DNA from: Dactylosporangium roseum
GTDB lineage: Bacteria > Actinomycetota > Actinomycetes > Mycobacteriales > Micromonosporaceae
DNA: 64,000 nucleotides
Assembly: GCF_025264685.1 (NCBI RefSeq)
Contig: NZ_CP073721.1
Coordinates: forward strand, 1,355,001 to 1,419,000
Direction: 5' to 3'
Shown: piece after piece, positions 1 to 8,598 of the stretch
Layout of the letters: each line of letters starts with the position of its first letter
Numbering within the stretch: position 1 is the first letter of the stretch
Translations under genes and position numbers: made by a program
Notes under the pieces: generated by a model
What the model saw: only the letters and a program-made list of their open reading frames with translations
Database searches by the model: none
What the model was told of the DNA's origin: nothing

Positions 1-668
1 CCCGCGTCGTGCAGTTCTTCGGGCGATACGTCGGGACGGTCGGGACCGCCGGCTTCCACTGGACCGTCCCGTTCAGCGCCAAGCGGCGCATCTCCCGCCG
101 GGTCCGCAACTTCGAGACCGCCCGGCTCAAGGTCTCCGACGCCGACGGCAACCCGGTCGAGATCGCCGCGGTCGTCGTCTGGCGGGTCGTCGACACGTTC
201 AAGGCGTCCTTCGGCGTCGACGACCACATCTCCTACGTCGCGGTCCAGGCCGAGGCGGCCGTGCGGCACCTGGCCACGAGTTATCCGTACGAGTCGCACG
301 GCGACGGCCGGGCCAGCCTGCGCGAGGGCAACATCGTCAGCGAGGAGCTCACCACCGAGCTCGGGGAGCGGGTCGCGCTCGCCGGCGTCGAGGTGCTCGA
401 GTCGCGGATCACGCACCTGGCGTATGCGCCGGAGATCGCCCAGGCGATGCTCGCCCGCCAGCAGGCCAGCGCGATCGTCGGCGCGCGGTACAAGATCGTT
501 GAAGGGGCGGTCGGCATGGTCCAGAGCGCGCTGGAGAGTCTGAGCGCGCTGGAGGTCGTCGAGCTCGACGAGGAGCGCAAGGCGCAGATGGTGGCCAACC
601 TGCTGGTGGTGTTGTGCGGTGACCGCAACGTGCAGCCCGTCGTCAACACCGGCTCGCTGTACGGCTGA
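1..668 (+). CDS. SPFH/band 7 domain protein (5' end outside window)
   Basis: Reads as a stomatin/prohibitin/flotillin (SPFH) family protein; such proteins scaffold membrane microdomains, and the exact role here is unknown. The visible 219+ residues open with [12 protein letters not shown] and GFHWTVPF, typical of the start of the SPFH fold, followed by the characteristic stretch [17 protein letters not shown] and a helical C-terminal part ([25 protein letters not shown]). A GTG at 9 could be read as a start, but the frame is open to the left edge and the protein begins mid-domain, so the gene is very probably truncated by the window and an N-terminal membrane anchor is missing. The next small gene starts 3 nt after the stop, so the two are probably co-transcribed. 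Confidence 0.85.
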   Translation, partial: RVVQFFGRYVGTVGTAGFHWTVPFSAKRRISRRVRNFETARLKVSDADGNPVEIAAVVVWRVVDTFKASFGVDDHISYVAVQAEAAVRHLATSYPYESHGDGRASLREGNIVSEELTTELGERVALAGVEVLESRITHLAYAPEIAQAMLARQQASAIVGARYKIVEGAVGMVQSALESLSALEVVELDEERKAQMVANLLVVLCGDRNVQPVVNTGSLYG

Positions 669-671
669 CCC

Positions 672-890
672 GTGGCCGAGCGCAAGAAGCTGCTGCTGCG
701 GCTCGATCCGCAGGTCTACGACGCGGTCGCCAAGTGGGCCGCCGACGACCTGCGCAGCGTCAACGCGCAGATCGAGTTCGTGTTGCGGCTCGCGTTGCGT
801 CAGGCCGGACGGCCCCCGCGACCCGGCGTCGCGGGGGATTCCGACACCGTGGGGGATTCCGGCGATGCCGCGGAGGCGCCCGAAGAGTGA
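672..890 (+). CDS. small Arc/ribbon-helix-helix-like protein downstream of SPFH gene
   Basis: A 72-residue protein with GTG start, 3 nt after the SPFH stop codon. The sequence [19 protein letters not shown] followed by [16 protein letters not shown] matches the Arc-type ribbon-helix-helix layout: a short beta strand (LLLRLD) and two helices. The C-terminal third is a disordered Gly/Pro/Asp/Glu-rich tail. Family members bind DNA as dimers or, in this context, often accompany SPFH genes. The tight spacing implies translational coupling with the SPFH protein. DNA binding and target are inference. Confidence 0.65.
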   Translation: MAERKKLLLRLDPQVYDAVAKWAADDLRSVNAQIEFVLRLALRQAGRPPRPGVAGDSDTVGDSGDAAEAPEE

Positions 891-921
891 GCGGTGCCGT
901 CCCCATGGTGAGATGGGAGGT

Positions 922-1866
922 ATGGCCCTGCTGTCCCACCCGGTCGTCGCGCGCGTGCCGGCGACGAGTGCCAACCTCGGCCCCGGCTTCGACGCGCTGG
1001 GACTCGCCCTGACCCTGTACGACGACGTCGAGGCACGGGTGACGGCCGGCGGCGTCACGGTCGAGGTTCGTGGCGAGGGTGCGGGTGACCTGCCCGGCGA
1101 CGAGCGCCATCTCGTGGTGCGCGCGATGCGCCAGGCGTTCGACGTGCTCGGTGAGCAGCCCGCCGGTCTCGCATTGCGGTGCCGCAACCGCATTCCCCAG
1201 GCCCGCGGGCTCGGCTCGTCGTCGGCGGCGATCGTCGCCGGGATCGTCCTGGCCCGCGGACTGGTCGAGGGCGGCGCCGAGCGCCTCGACGACACCGCCG
1301 CCCTGGTGCTGGCCAACGACATCGAGGGCCACCCGGACAATGTGGCGCCGTGCCTGCTGGGCGGGTTCACCATCGCGTGGACCGACGATTCCGGCGCCGC
1401 CGCGGTGCGGCGCGAGCCCGCACCCGGCATCCGCCCGATCCTGTTCGTCCCGGAGGAGCGCGGGCTGACCGAGGTCGCCCGGGCCGCGCTGCCGCCGGCC
1501 GTGCCGCACGCCGACGCCGCGTTCAACGCGGGCCGCGCCGCGCTGCTGGTCCACGCGCTCTCCGGCGATCCCGGCCGGCTCTTCGCGGCGACGGAGGACC
1601 GGCTGCACCAGCGGTACCGTGCGGAAGGCATGCGCGGCACGGCGGATCTCGTGTCGGCGCTGCGTGGCCAGGGTGTGGCCGCCGTCGTCTCGGGCGCGGG
1701 GCCGAGCGTGCTCGCGCTCGCCGTCGCCCACTGGACGCCGTCACCCTTGCCGGGTTGGCGTGTTCTGCCGCTGGATGTCGATATGGCGGGTGCGCGTCTC
1801 GGCGCTGAGCTGGGATGGGGTACGCTTGAACACGCCGAGCGGGACGACCCTGTTGCCGCTGGCTAG
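922..1866 (+). CDS. thrB: homoserine kinase
   Basis: GHMP-family kinase that phosphorylates L-homoserine to O-phosphohomoserine in threonine biosynthesis (cytoplasm). The 314-residue product shows the N-terminal VARVPATSANLGPGFDALG motif near residue 7, the ATP-binding PQARGLGSSSAAIVAG motif near residues 92-107 and the C-terminal GAGPSVLAL motif. The ATG at 922 is preceded by GGGAGG; longer readings of the frame run into the small upstream gene and add nothing family-like. Length is normal for ThrB. thrC and hom are not next to it: its left neighbours are the SPFH pair, so the threonine genes are either further left or dispersed. Confidence 0.95.
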   Translation: MALLSHPVVARVPATSANLGPGFDALGLALTLYDDVEARVTAGGVTVEVRGEGAGDLPGDERHLVVRAMRQAFDVLGEQPAGLALRCRNRIPQARGLGSSSAAIVAGIVLARGLVEGGAERLDDTAALVLANDIEGHPDNVAPCLLGGFTIAWTDDSGAAAVRREPAPGIRPILFVPEERGLTEVARAALPPAVPHADAAFNAGRAALLVHALSGDPGRLFAATEDRLHQRYRAEGMRGTADLVSALRGQGVAAVVSGAGPSVLALAVAHWTPSPLPGWRVLPLDVDMAGARLGAELGWGTLEHAERDDPVAAG

Positions 1867-1882
1867 CGGAGTTGATTACTCT
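1853..1882 (+). promoter_or_regulatory. candidate rho promoter
   Basis: TTGCCG (1853-1858) and TACTCT (1877-1882) are separated by 18 nt, a good actinobacterial sigma-70 (SigA/HrdB) match, overlapping the thrB stop codon. Transcription from here would give rho a leader of roughly 260 nt, long enough for the Rho-dependent autoregulation known for this gene in other bacteria. No alternative match of equal quality was seen in the gap. Confidence 0.45.
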
Positions 1883-2149
1883 CTAGTCTTACAGCAGCCG
1901 CTCAGTGCGGCGATCTCATGCGGGGCGGCGTGCTCCGATTTCCGTGGCACCCCTTGCGCACGCCCGGTCGCCAACCCGCGTCTCTTGTGGTCGCGCGCGT
2001 ACGGCTGGGCCAGATGGTGGCGTCCAGCCCAACGGCATAGCAGCGCTGCAACACCTCCCGCACCGCTCGCGAGGCGGGAGCACCCGCGGGCCGCCCGGCC
2101 ACCGTATCGCAGATCCGGGCAGCTCCGGCCTAACGAGGGAAGGAATCCA

Positions 2150-4195
2150 TTGAGCGACACCACCGACGTCACGTCGGATGTCTCGAACGACCGCACCGCG
2201 GTCGAGGCCGACGGCGCCGAAGCGGGCGCGACGCGTCGGCGGCGCTCGGGCACGGGGTTGTCCGGCATGCTGCTCCCCGAGCTGCAGAGCCTGGCCGCCT
2301 CGATGGGCATTTCCGGCACCGCCCGCATGCGCAAAGGCGAGCTGGTAGCGGCCATTCAGGAGCGCCAGGCGGGTGAGGCGCGACCGGCTACCACCACGCG
2401 CGCCCGCTCCTCCCGCACCGCGACCCCCGAGGCGGAATGGCCGTCCGCCACCGAGGTCACCGAGGCACCTGCCCGCGCCCCTCGGCGGGCCACCCGGGCC
2501 GCCGGCCCGCCCGAGCCGCGTGCGGCTCGTGAGGACGCCGCCGCGGCCGCCCCGACCGAGTCGGCCGAGAAGGTCGAGAAGGTCGAGAAGGTTGCCGAGC
2601 GTAACGGCCGTGCCGAGGCACCGGAGCGCGCCGAGCGTCCCAGCCGGTCCGAGCGTGCGTCCGAGCGTGCCTCGGAGCGTGCGGACCGGACTGAGCGGAC
2701 CGAGCGCGGGGAGCGGACTGAGCGGACCGAGCGCGGGGAGCGGACTGAGCGGACCGAGCGCGGAGAGCGGGCTGAGCGCGGAGAGCGGGCTGAGCGCACC
2801 GAGCGGGCTGACCGGACCGAGCGGGCTGAGCGCAACGAGCGTGGGGACCGGGCCGAGCGCACCGAGCGCACCGAGCGCACCGAGCGCGGCGGCGCCGACC
2901 GCAACCAGCGTGGCACTTTCACGCAGCACGACGAGGACTCCGACGACGACGGCTCCGGCCGCCGCAGCCGCCGCAGCCGGTTCCGGGACCGTCGCCGGGG
3001 CCGCGACCGTGACGGCGCCGAGACCGGTGCCCGCGGTGGCAACGAGCCGCAGGTCAGTGAGGACGACGTCCTCGTGCCGGTGGCCGGCATCCTCGACGTG
3101 CTCGACAACTACGCCTTTGTCCGCACCACCGGCTACCTGTCCGGGTCCAACGACGTCTACGTCGCGATGTCCCAGGTCAAGCGGTATGGGCTGCGCCGGG
3201 GCGACGCGATCACGGGTGCGGTCCGCCAGCCACGCGACGGCGAGCAGCGGCGCGACAAGTACAACCCGCTGGTCCGGCTCGACACGGTCAACGGCATGGA
3301 CCCGGAGGAGGCCAAGCGCCGCCCCGAGTTCTACAAGCTGACCCCGCTCTACCCGCAGGACCGCCTGCGGCTGGAGACCGAGCCGCACATCCTCACCACG
3401 CGCGTCATCGACCTGGTGATGCCGATCGGCAAGGGCCAGCGCGCGCTCATCGTGTCGCCGCCGAAGGCCGGCAAGACCATGGTGCTCCAGGCGATCGCCA
3501 ACGCGATCACCCGCAACAACCCCGAGTGCCACCTGATGGTCGTCCTGGTCGACGAGCGGCCGGAAGAGGTCACCGACATGCAGCGGTCGGTGAAGGGCGA
3601 GGTCATCGCCTCGACCTTCGACCGTCCGCCGACGGACCACGCCACGGTCGCCGAGCTGTCGATCGAGCGGGCCAAGCGCTTGGTGGAGCTGGGCCACGAC
3701 GTGGTCGTCCTGCTCGACTCGATCACCCGGCTCGGCCGTGCGTACAACAACGCGTCGCCGGCGTCGGGCCGCATCCTCTCGGGTGGTATCGACTCGACCG
3801 CGCTCTACCCGCCGAAGCGCTTCCTCGGCGCCGCCCGCAACATCGAGAACGGCGGCTCGCTGACCATCATCGCGACGGCCCTGGTGGAGACGGGCTCGAC
3901 CGGTGACACGGTCATCTTCGAGGAGTTCAAGGGCACGGGCAACGCCGAGCTGAAGCTCGACCGGAAGATCGCCGACCGGCGTATCTTCCCGGCGATCGAC
4001 ATCGACCCGTCCGGCACCCGCAAGGAAGAGATCCTGCTGGCGCCCGACGAGCTCGCGATCGTCATCAAGCTCCGCAAGGTGCTGCACGCGCTCGACTCGC
4101 AGGAGGCGCTCAACCTGCTGCTCGACCGCCTCAAGAAGACCCGGACCAACGTCGAGTTCCTCATGCAGATCGCCCAGACGACGCCTGGCGAGTAA
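2150..4195 (+). CDS. rho: transcription termination factor Rho with extended Arg/Glu-rich N-terminal region
   Basis: Hexameric RNA-dependent ATPase that terminates transcription. The TTG at 2150 is preceded by GAGGGAAGG and begins [14 protein letters not shown]; product 681 residues. Order: SAP-like Rho_N helix-turn ([18 protein letters not shown], about 38-55), a long disordered basic/acidic insertion including a 22-fold R-x-E-type tripeptide array (residues 180-245), the cold-shock RNA-binding domain beginning near 300 ([16 protein letters not shown]), then the RecA-like motor with Walker A PPKAGKT near 438 and the [16 protein letters not shown]alker B/Q-loop region. Long N-terminal insertions are normal for actinobacterial Rho, but the near-perfect repeat here looks recently expanded. 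A hairpin follows the stop. Confidence 0.97.
   Translation: MSDTTDVTSDVSNDRTAVEADGAEAGATRRRRSGTGLSGMLLPELQSLAASMGISGTARMRKGELVAAIQERQAGEARPATTTRARSSRTATPEAEWPSATEVTEAPARAPRRATRAAGPPEPRAAREDAAAAAPTESAEKVEKVEKVAERNGRAEAPERAERPSRSERASERASERADRTERTERGERTERTERGERTERTERGERAERGERAERTERADRTERAERNERGDRAERTERTERTERGGADRNQRGTFTQHDEDSDDDGSGRRSRRSRFRDRRRGRDRDGAETGARGGNEPQVSEDDVLVPVAGILDVLDNYAFVRTTGYLSGSNDVYVAMSQVKRYGLRRGDAITGAVRQPRDGEQRRDKYNPLVRLDTVNGMDPEEAKRRPEFYKLTPLYPQDRLRLETEPHILTTRVIDLVMPIGKGQRALIVSPPKAGKTMVLQAIANAITRNNPECHLMVVLVDERPEEVTDMQRSVKGEVIASTFDRPPTDHATVAELSIERAKRLVELGHDVVVLLDSITRLGRAYNNASPASGRILSGGIDSTALYPPKRFLGAARNIENGGSLTIIATALVETGSTGDTVIFEEFKGTGNAELKLDRKIADRRIFPAIDIDPSGTRKEEILLAPDELAIVIKLRKVLHALDSQEALNLLLDRLKKTRTNVEFLMQIAQTTPGE
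2687..2884 (+). repeat. 22-unit 9-nt tandem array inside rho
   Basis: Exactly 22 consecutive 9-nt units of the type CGGACTGAG / CGGACCGAG / CGCGGGGAG, all in frame, encoding residues 180-245 of Rho as R-x-E or R-x-D triplets. Units 1-6 are two identical 27-nt super-units, pointing to recent duplication by slippage or unequal exchange; the length may vary between strains. Confidence 0.9.
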
Positions 4196-4199
4196 CGAC

Positions 4200-4236
4200 C
4201 CGGACCGCCCCCGCGTGCCACGCGGGGGCGGTCCGG
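4200..4236 (+). terminator. rho terminator hairpin
   Basis: A perfect 16-bp stem (4200-4215 with 4221-4236) and a 5-nt loop (TGCCA), starting 4 nt after the rho stop codon. There is no T-tract, as is common for actinobacterial terminators. Confidence 0.75.
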
Positions 4237-4318
4237 TGTTCGACGGACACACTCGCACGACGTGGGCGCGGCGCACCGGCGAACCCGCACGCCGACCGGT
4301 GGGCGGGCCGCGACATCG

Positions 4319-4606
4319 AGCCGTGCGGTCGTCTATCGACCCCCTCGTCGCACTACCGGATCGTGACGTACGGGCGTGCGGGTGGTGCCTGTCGCTCGTG
4401 GTCGCTGCTGGACCGGGCGACTCCATGATCATGGGAACGATACGGCTGCCCCGATAGCCACATCTTTCCCATGATCTGTGAGTCGCCGGCCCGGAACCCC
4501 GCCGCCCCCGGGTCCAGCGGCGATCATGAGCGACAGGCGCCATCCGCACGACTGTGCGTCACCATCCCGTAGCGGAATACCGGGGTTGACGGACGGCCGC
4601 ACGGCT
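4319..4606. repeat. long imperfect inverted repeat (palindromic family B, copy 1)
   Basis: Most of the gap between convergent rho and the polynucleotide kinase gene is one large imperfect palindrome. The best-paired core is 4416-4437 against 4466-4487 (GGCGACTC...ATCATGGGAA) around a 28-nt loop that contains a small GGCT/AGCC hairpin. Pairing continues outward with mismatches to 4319 on the left (AGCCGTGCGG) and 4606 on the right (CCGCACGGCT), with a ~22-nt insertion in the right arm just outside the core. The right half recurs at 37910-38140. No transposase is encoded; it may be a MITE-like or structured termination element. Confidence 0.75.
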
Positions 4607-4617
4607 GAGCCTTGCGG

Positions 4618-5520
4618 CTAGAAGTCGCCCTCCGCGACCTGGAACACCGTCAGCCCCAGCGAGCGCCACATGCGCACCACCTGCTGGCGGTCGTCGAAGA
4701 CGCCGACCACGTGGAAGCGGCTGCGGATCTCCTTCTCGAAGATCTCCGCCTTCACCACGCTGTCCCGGCGCTGGTCGCCGAACTGCCGCATGAACAGGCC
4801 GGAGTGCGGGACGCCGACGTGCTCCTCCAGCCACGCCGCCGTCTCCTCGCGGCAGTCGTCGCTGCGGCCCGAGCAGAACACGATCTCGTGGCCGGCCGCG
4901 TGCATGGCCCGGACAGCGGCGATCACCGGTGCGTTCGGCAGGTCCGTCGAGACCCGGCTCATGTCGTACGGGCTGCGCCCGTTGAACAACGCCACGGTGC
5001 CGTCGATGTCGACCAGGACGGCCCGCGGTGCGTCCGGCGGCGGCACGTACGTCTCGCCGTTCGTCGCGTCGAGCACCGGCAACGGCAGCGGCAGGATGCG
5101 GCCCGCGAGGTACCGCTGATGCATCGAGCGGATGGCGTCCTCGCCGACGCGGTCCCCCTCGCCGCGCAGGGCGTCGCGGCGAAGGCATTCCTCCAGCGGC
5201 ACGTCGGTGAAGTCGCGCACCGCGAAACTCGCCCCGCACCTGGCGGCCAGCTCGGCGAACTCGCGCACGACCCGGCTGCGCAGGTTGGTGTCGTCGCAGA
5301 CCACGTGGGCGCCGACGCGCAGCAGGGCCTCGACCGCGGCATGGTGCGCGGCGGTGACCTGCCGCTCGGCCCGGTTGCGGCGCTCGTCCTCGTCGACCCG
5401 GCCGCCGTGCAGCATGCGGCGCAGGTCGTCGCGGTTGACCCGGACGAGGTGGGCCTGTTCCCTGGCCCACGTGGTCTTGCCGGAGCCGGGGAGTCCCCGG
5501 GTGATGGTGAGGCTAGGCAA
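4618..5520 (-). CDS. T4 Pnkp-like polynucleotide 5'-kinase / 3'-phosphatase
   Basis: Bifunctional RNA end-healing enzyme. The 300-residue product has an N-terminal P-loop kinase with Walker A GLPGSGKTT (9-17) and a helical lid region, and a C-terminal HAD-type phosphatase with the DIDGT motif at 171-175 (acid phosphatase nucleophile Asp171), CSGRSDDC (motif II region, 216-223) and VFDDR (274-278). This kinase-then-phosphatase order is that of phage T4 Pnkp, which phosphorylates 5'-OH ends and removes 3'- or 2',3'-cyclic phosphate. It overlaps the upstream RNA ligase gene by 8 nt, so the pair is translationally coupled and can be read as a heal-and-seal RNA repair cassette. Substrate in this host is unknown. 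Confidence 0.88.
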   Translation of the reverse strand: MPSLTITRGLPGSGKTTWAREQAHLVRVNRDDLRRMLHGGRVDEDERRNRAERQVTAAHHAAVEALLRVGAHVVCDDTNLRSRVVREFAELAARCGASFAVRDFTDVPLEECLRRDALRGEGDRVGEDAIRSMHQRYLAGRILPLPLPVLDATNGETYVPPPDAPRAVLVDIDGTVALFNGRSPYDMSRVSTDLPNAPVIAAVRAMHAAGHEIVFCSGRSDDCREETAAWLEEHVGVPHSGLFMRQFGDQRRDSVVKAEIFEKEIRSRFHVVGVFDDRQQVVRMWRSLGLTVFQVAEGDF

Positions 5521-6583
5521 CGACTTCCTCCGTGACCGCGACCGACGGGCGCACCTGCTGCCAGAGGTACCTGCTGTAGTCCTTGCCGTCCAGTCGCAGG
5601 AACAGGCAGGCCCGCATGGGGTGCCGCGCGACGGCGGCCGCGAAGTCCCGCCGCGCCCAGCCGTCCGGCAGCCCCGACAGCGCCGCGGCGAAGGATGCCT
5701 CGACCCCGGCCGCGAGCTCGTCGACCTCCGCCCGGAGGGACGCGGCGATGCCGGTCGCCCAGGCGTGGAACTCGTCCGGCAGCGGCTCGAGCAACTCGTC
5801 GAGCTCGCCGTTGACGATGGCCTCCCACACGACGCGGGCGTTGAGCCCGGTGACGATGCGGTGCAGGCGCACGTATTCGGCGTACTTGATCTTCAGTCGC
5901 GTGTCGGGACCGGTGAAGTGGACGACGAGCCCCTCCCGGTTGGCGCGGGGCGGCGCGGCGAGCGCCTCGGCGAACGTCGAGTATCCGAACGACTCGACGA
6001 CCGGGCCGGGCCAGTCCGGCACGGCCGACGGCGCGTGGCTGCGCCCGGTCGCGATGTCGACGGCACCGAGCAGCACGAGATCGTCGAGCCCCGCGTAGTC
6101 CAGCACGATCCGGTTGGCCGGATAGATGATCTCGAACAGCACCGTGCGGCCCGGCGGCGGCGTGAAGCGGTGCGCATACCGCGTGCGCCACGTCTGCGTC
6201 GCGTGCCGTGCCTGCTCGGAGTCGAACGACCCCCGTGTCGCGATCGCCCAGCCGTCCGGCGTCGGGAAGAGCACGCCGAGTGATCCGTCGGCCTTGTCGG
6301 TGACAATGACCGGACCGTCGAGATCGAGCTCCGGGGCGCCGGGCTGATCGTGGTTGAAGAACTTCGTGAACGGCCGCGCCAGCACCTCGCCGGTCGCCGC
6401 CGACACGACCAGGCCGCGGCAGGCCAGGGTCGCCCCGTTCCACACGCCCTCGTACTGCGCCTTCTCGGTGTAGTTGTAGATCAGCAGCGGCAGCGAGGGG
6501 TGCCGCTGGGCGCGGACGTACCCGCCGCTCGCCATGTCGGCGAGCAGCGCGGGATCGCAGAGTTCATCGAGGTGGAGGCTCAT
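5513..6583 (-). CDS. T4 Rnl1-type RNA ligase
   Basis: ATP-dependent RNA ligase of the Rnl1 class, which seals 5'-phosphate and 3'-OH RNA ends through ligase-AMP and RNA-adenylate intermediates. Counting from the ATG at 6583 (356 residues), motif I is KADGSLG at 97-103, the same place as Lys99 (KEDGSL) in T4 Rnl1; upstream RGLVVS is the motif preceding it, and motif IV/V-like EGLVVHF and LKIKYAEYVRLH are visible near residues 225-250. A TTG ten codons upstream is an alternative start; neither has a strong ribosome-binding site. It is followed by, and overlaps, the end-healing kinase/phosphatase gene. Confidence 0.88.
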   Translation of the reverse strand: MSLHLDELCDPALLADMASGGYVRAQRHPSLPLLIYNYTEKAQYEGVWNGATLACRGLVVSAATGEVLARPFTKFFNHDQPGAPELDLDGPVIVTDKADGSLGVLFPTPDGWAIATRGSFDSEQARHATQTWRTRYAHRFTPPPGRTVLFEIIYPANRIVLDYAGLDDLVLLGAVDIATGRSHAPSAVPDWPGPVVESFGYSTFAEALAAPPRANREGLVVHFTGPDTRLKIKYAEYVRLHRIVTGLNARVVWEAIVNGELDELLEPLPDEFHAWATGIAASLRAEVDELAAGVEASFAAALSGLPDGWARRDFAAAVARHPMRACLFLRLDGKDYSRYLWQQVRPSVAVTEEVVA

Positions 6584-6823
6584 GGCGTGAGCCAGGGTAG
6601 GTGAGATCGGCAACCACCGCGACGGGCTTTCGTCCGGGTGTCGTTCGTCATCCCGGCGGGCCCGGAAACCGGTTCAGGCCGGCGGGAATGCGGCGCCGCC
6701 CGCAGGCGTTGCGTACACCGGTTGAGGTGCCGTGACCCGGTCGTGGCAAACTTGACCGACGGCCAGGTTCCGGTTCACGCCAGCACGGCGACCCGGCGAC
6801 CGATTAGCGAAAGGACCGCGGCC

Positions 6824-7051
6824 ATGAAGCCGGACATTCACCCGGAGTACGTGACCACCGAGGTCACCTGCTCCTGCGGCAACTCGTTCACCACCCGCAG
6901 CACCGCCAAGGGCGGCACGATCCACGTGGAGACGTGCTCCGTCTGCCACCCGTTCTACACGGGCAAGCAGCGCGTCCTCGACACCGCTGGCCGGGTCGCG
7001 AAGTTCCAGCAGAAGTACGCGAAGGTCCAGGCCAAGCAGGCCGCCAAGTAG
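6824..7051 (+). CDS. rpmE: 50S ribosomal protein L31
   Basis: Large-subunit ribosomal protein of 75 residues, normal length. It carries the zinc-binding cysteines of the C+ form (CSCG at 16-19 and CSVC at 37-40), so it is the zinc-containing housekeeping type and not the zinc-starvation paralogue. ATG at 6824 is preceded by AAAGGA. It is followed by a strong hairpin and then prfA, the usual bacterial neighbour. Confidence 0.97.
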   Translation: MKPDIHPEYVTTEVTCSCGNSFTTRSTAKGGTIHVETCSVCHPFYTGKQRVLDTAGRVAKFQQKYAKVQAKQAAK

Positions 7052-7059
7052 CGACGCTT

Positions 7060-7105
7060 CCGGCGCCCGCTCCGCCCGTGTGCACGGGACCGGAGCGGGC
7101 GCCGG
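7060..7105 (+). terminator. hairpin between rpmE and prfA
   Basis: A 15-bp perfect stem (7060-7074 with 7091-7105) whose apical part contains a second stem CCCGTG/CACGGG (7075-7080 with 7083-7088). It starts 9 nt after the rpmE stop and ends 40 nt before prfA. It may terminate or attenuate rpmE transcription. Confidence 0.7.
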
Positions 7106-7145
7106 CTTCGTTTCACCCGATTTGTTCGTAGGGACCCGAGGGGAC

Positions 7146-8240
<1,095 letters not shown>

Positions 8241-8374
8241 TGCGGGTCTAACGCGGACGTCACATCATCGAAACCGTGCGGCGGGACGCTGGACTCCGGT
8301 AGCGTTTCGTGCCGGACGGAGATCGTACTGATTGTGACCGCCGCTATTCCATCGACGCCACCCGGAGGGATGCC

Positions 8375-8587
8375 ATGCCGTCGTCGTCGCCTGTCGACCT
8401 GTCCGCAGCCCCACGCGCCGTCGTGAGCACGGCCGCCGAGCTGATCTACAAGGTCGGCCGTTCCGTGCTCGGCGCGGAGCGGATGCCGACGGCGAAGGCC
8501 AACGCGTGGGCGGCGGTGTGCGCCGACCAGGAGCGTGCCCGCATCCGCGAGGAGAACGCCCGCGTGCTGCTGTCGCGGGCCAACTGA
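8375..8587 (+). CDS. small conserved-looking hypothetical protein
   Basis: A 70-residue protein, mostly helical, beginning MPSSSPVDLSAAPRAVV and containing VSTAAELIYKVGRSVLGAERMPTAKANAWAAVCADQERAR. ATG 8375 has a good ribosome-binding site (CGGAGGG, 5-nt spacing). No family was recognised. It ends 11 nt before the convergent stop of the diguanylate cyclase gene. Confidence 0.6.
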   Translation: MPSSSPVDLSAAPRAVVSTAAELIYKVGRSVLGAERMPTAKANAWAAVCADQERARIREENARVLLSRAN

Positions 8588-8598
8588 CCCGCCGGTGC

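Noticed and set aside
672..890. Antitoxin of a toxin-antitoxin pair
   Set aside because: The fold is compatible, but the partner is an SPFH protein and no toxin gene is adjacent.
1905..2153. 82-codon frame in the rho leader, ending at the rho start
   Set aside because: Arg/Pro/Gly-rich composition typical of chance frames in GC-rich DNA, no ribosome-binding site, no family-like sequence.
1916..4549. 877-codon frame antisense to rho
   Set aside because: Long antisense frames arise from high GC3 bias; the sequence is a low-complexity mirror of rho.
4618..6583. Complete phage-defence island
   Set aside because: Only the two repair genes are present; no nuclease, toxin or other defence gene lies next to them in this window.
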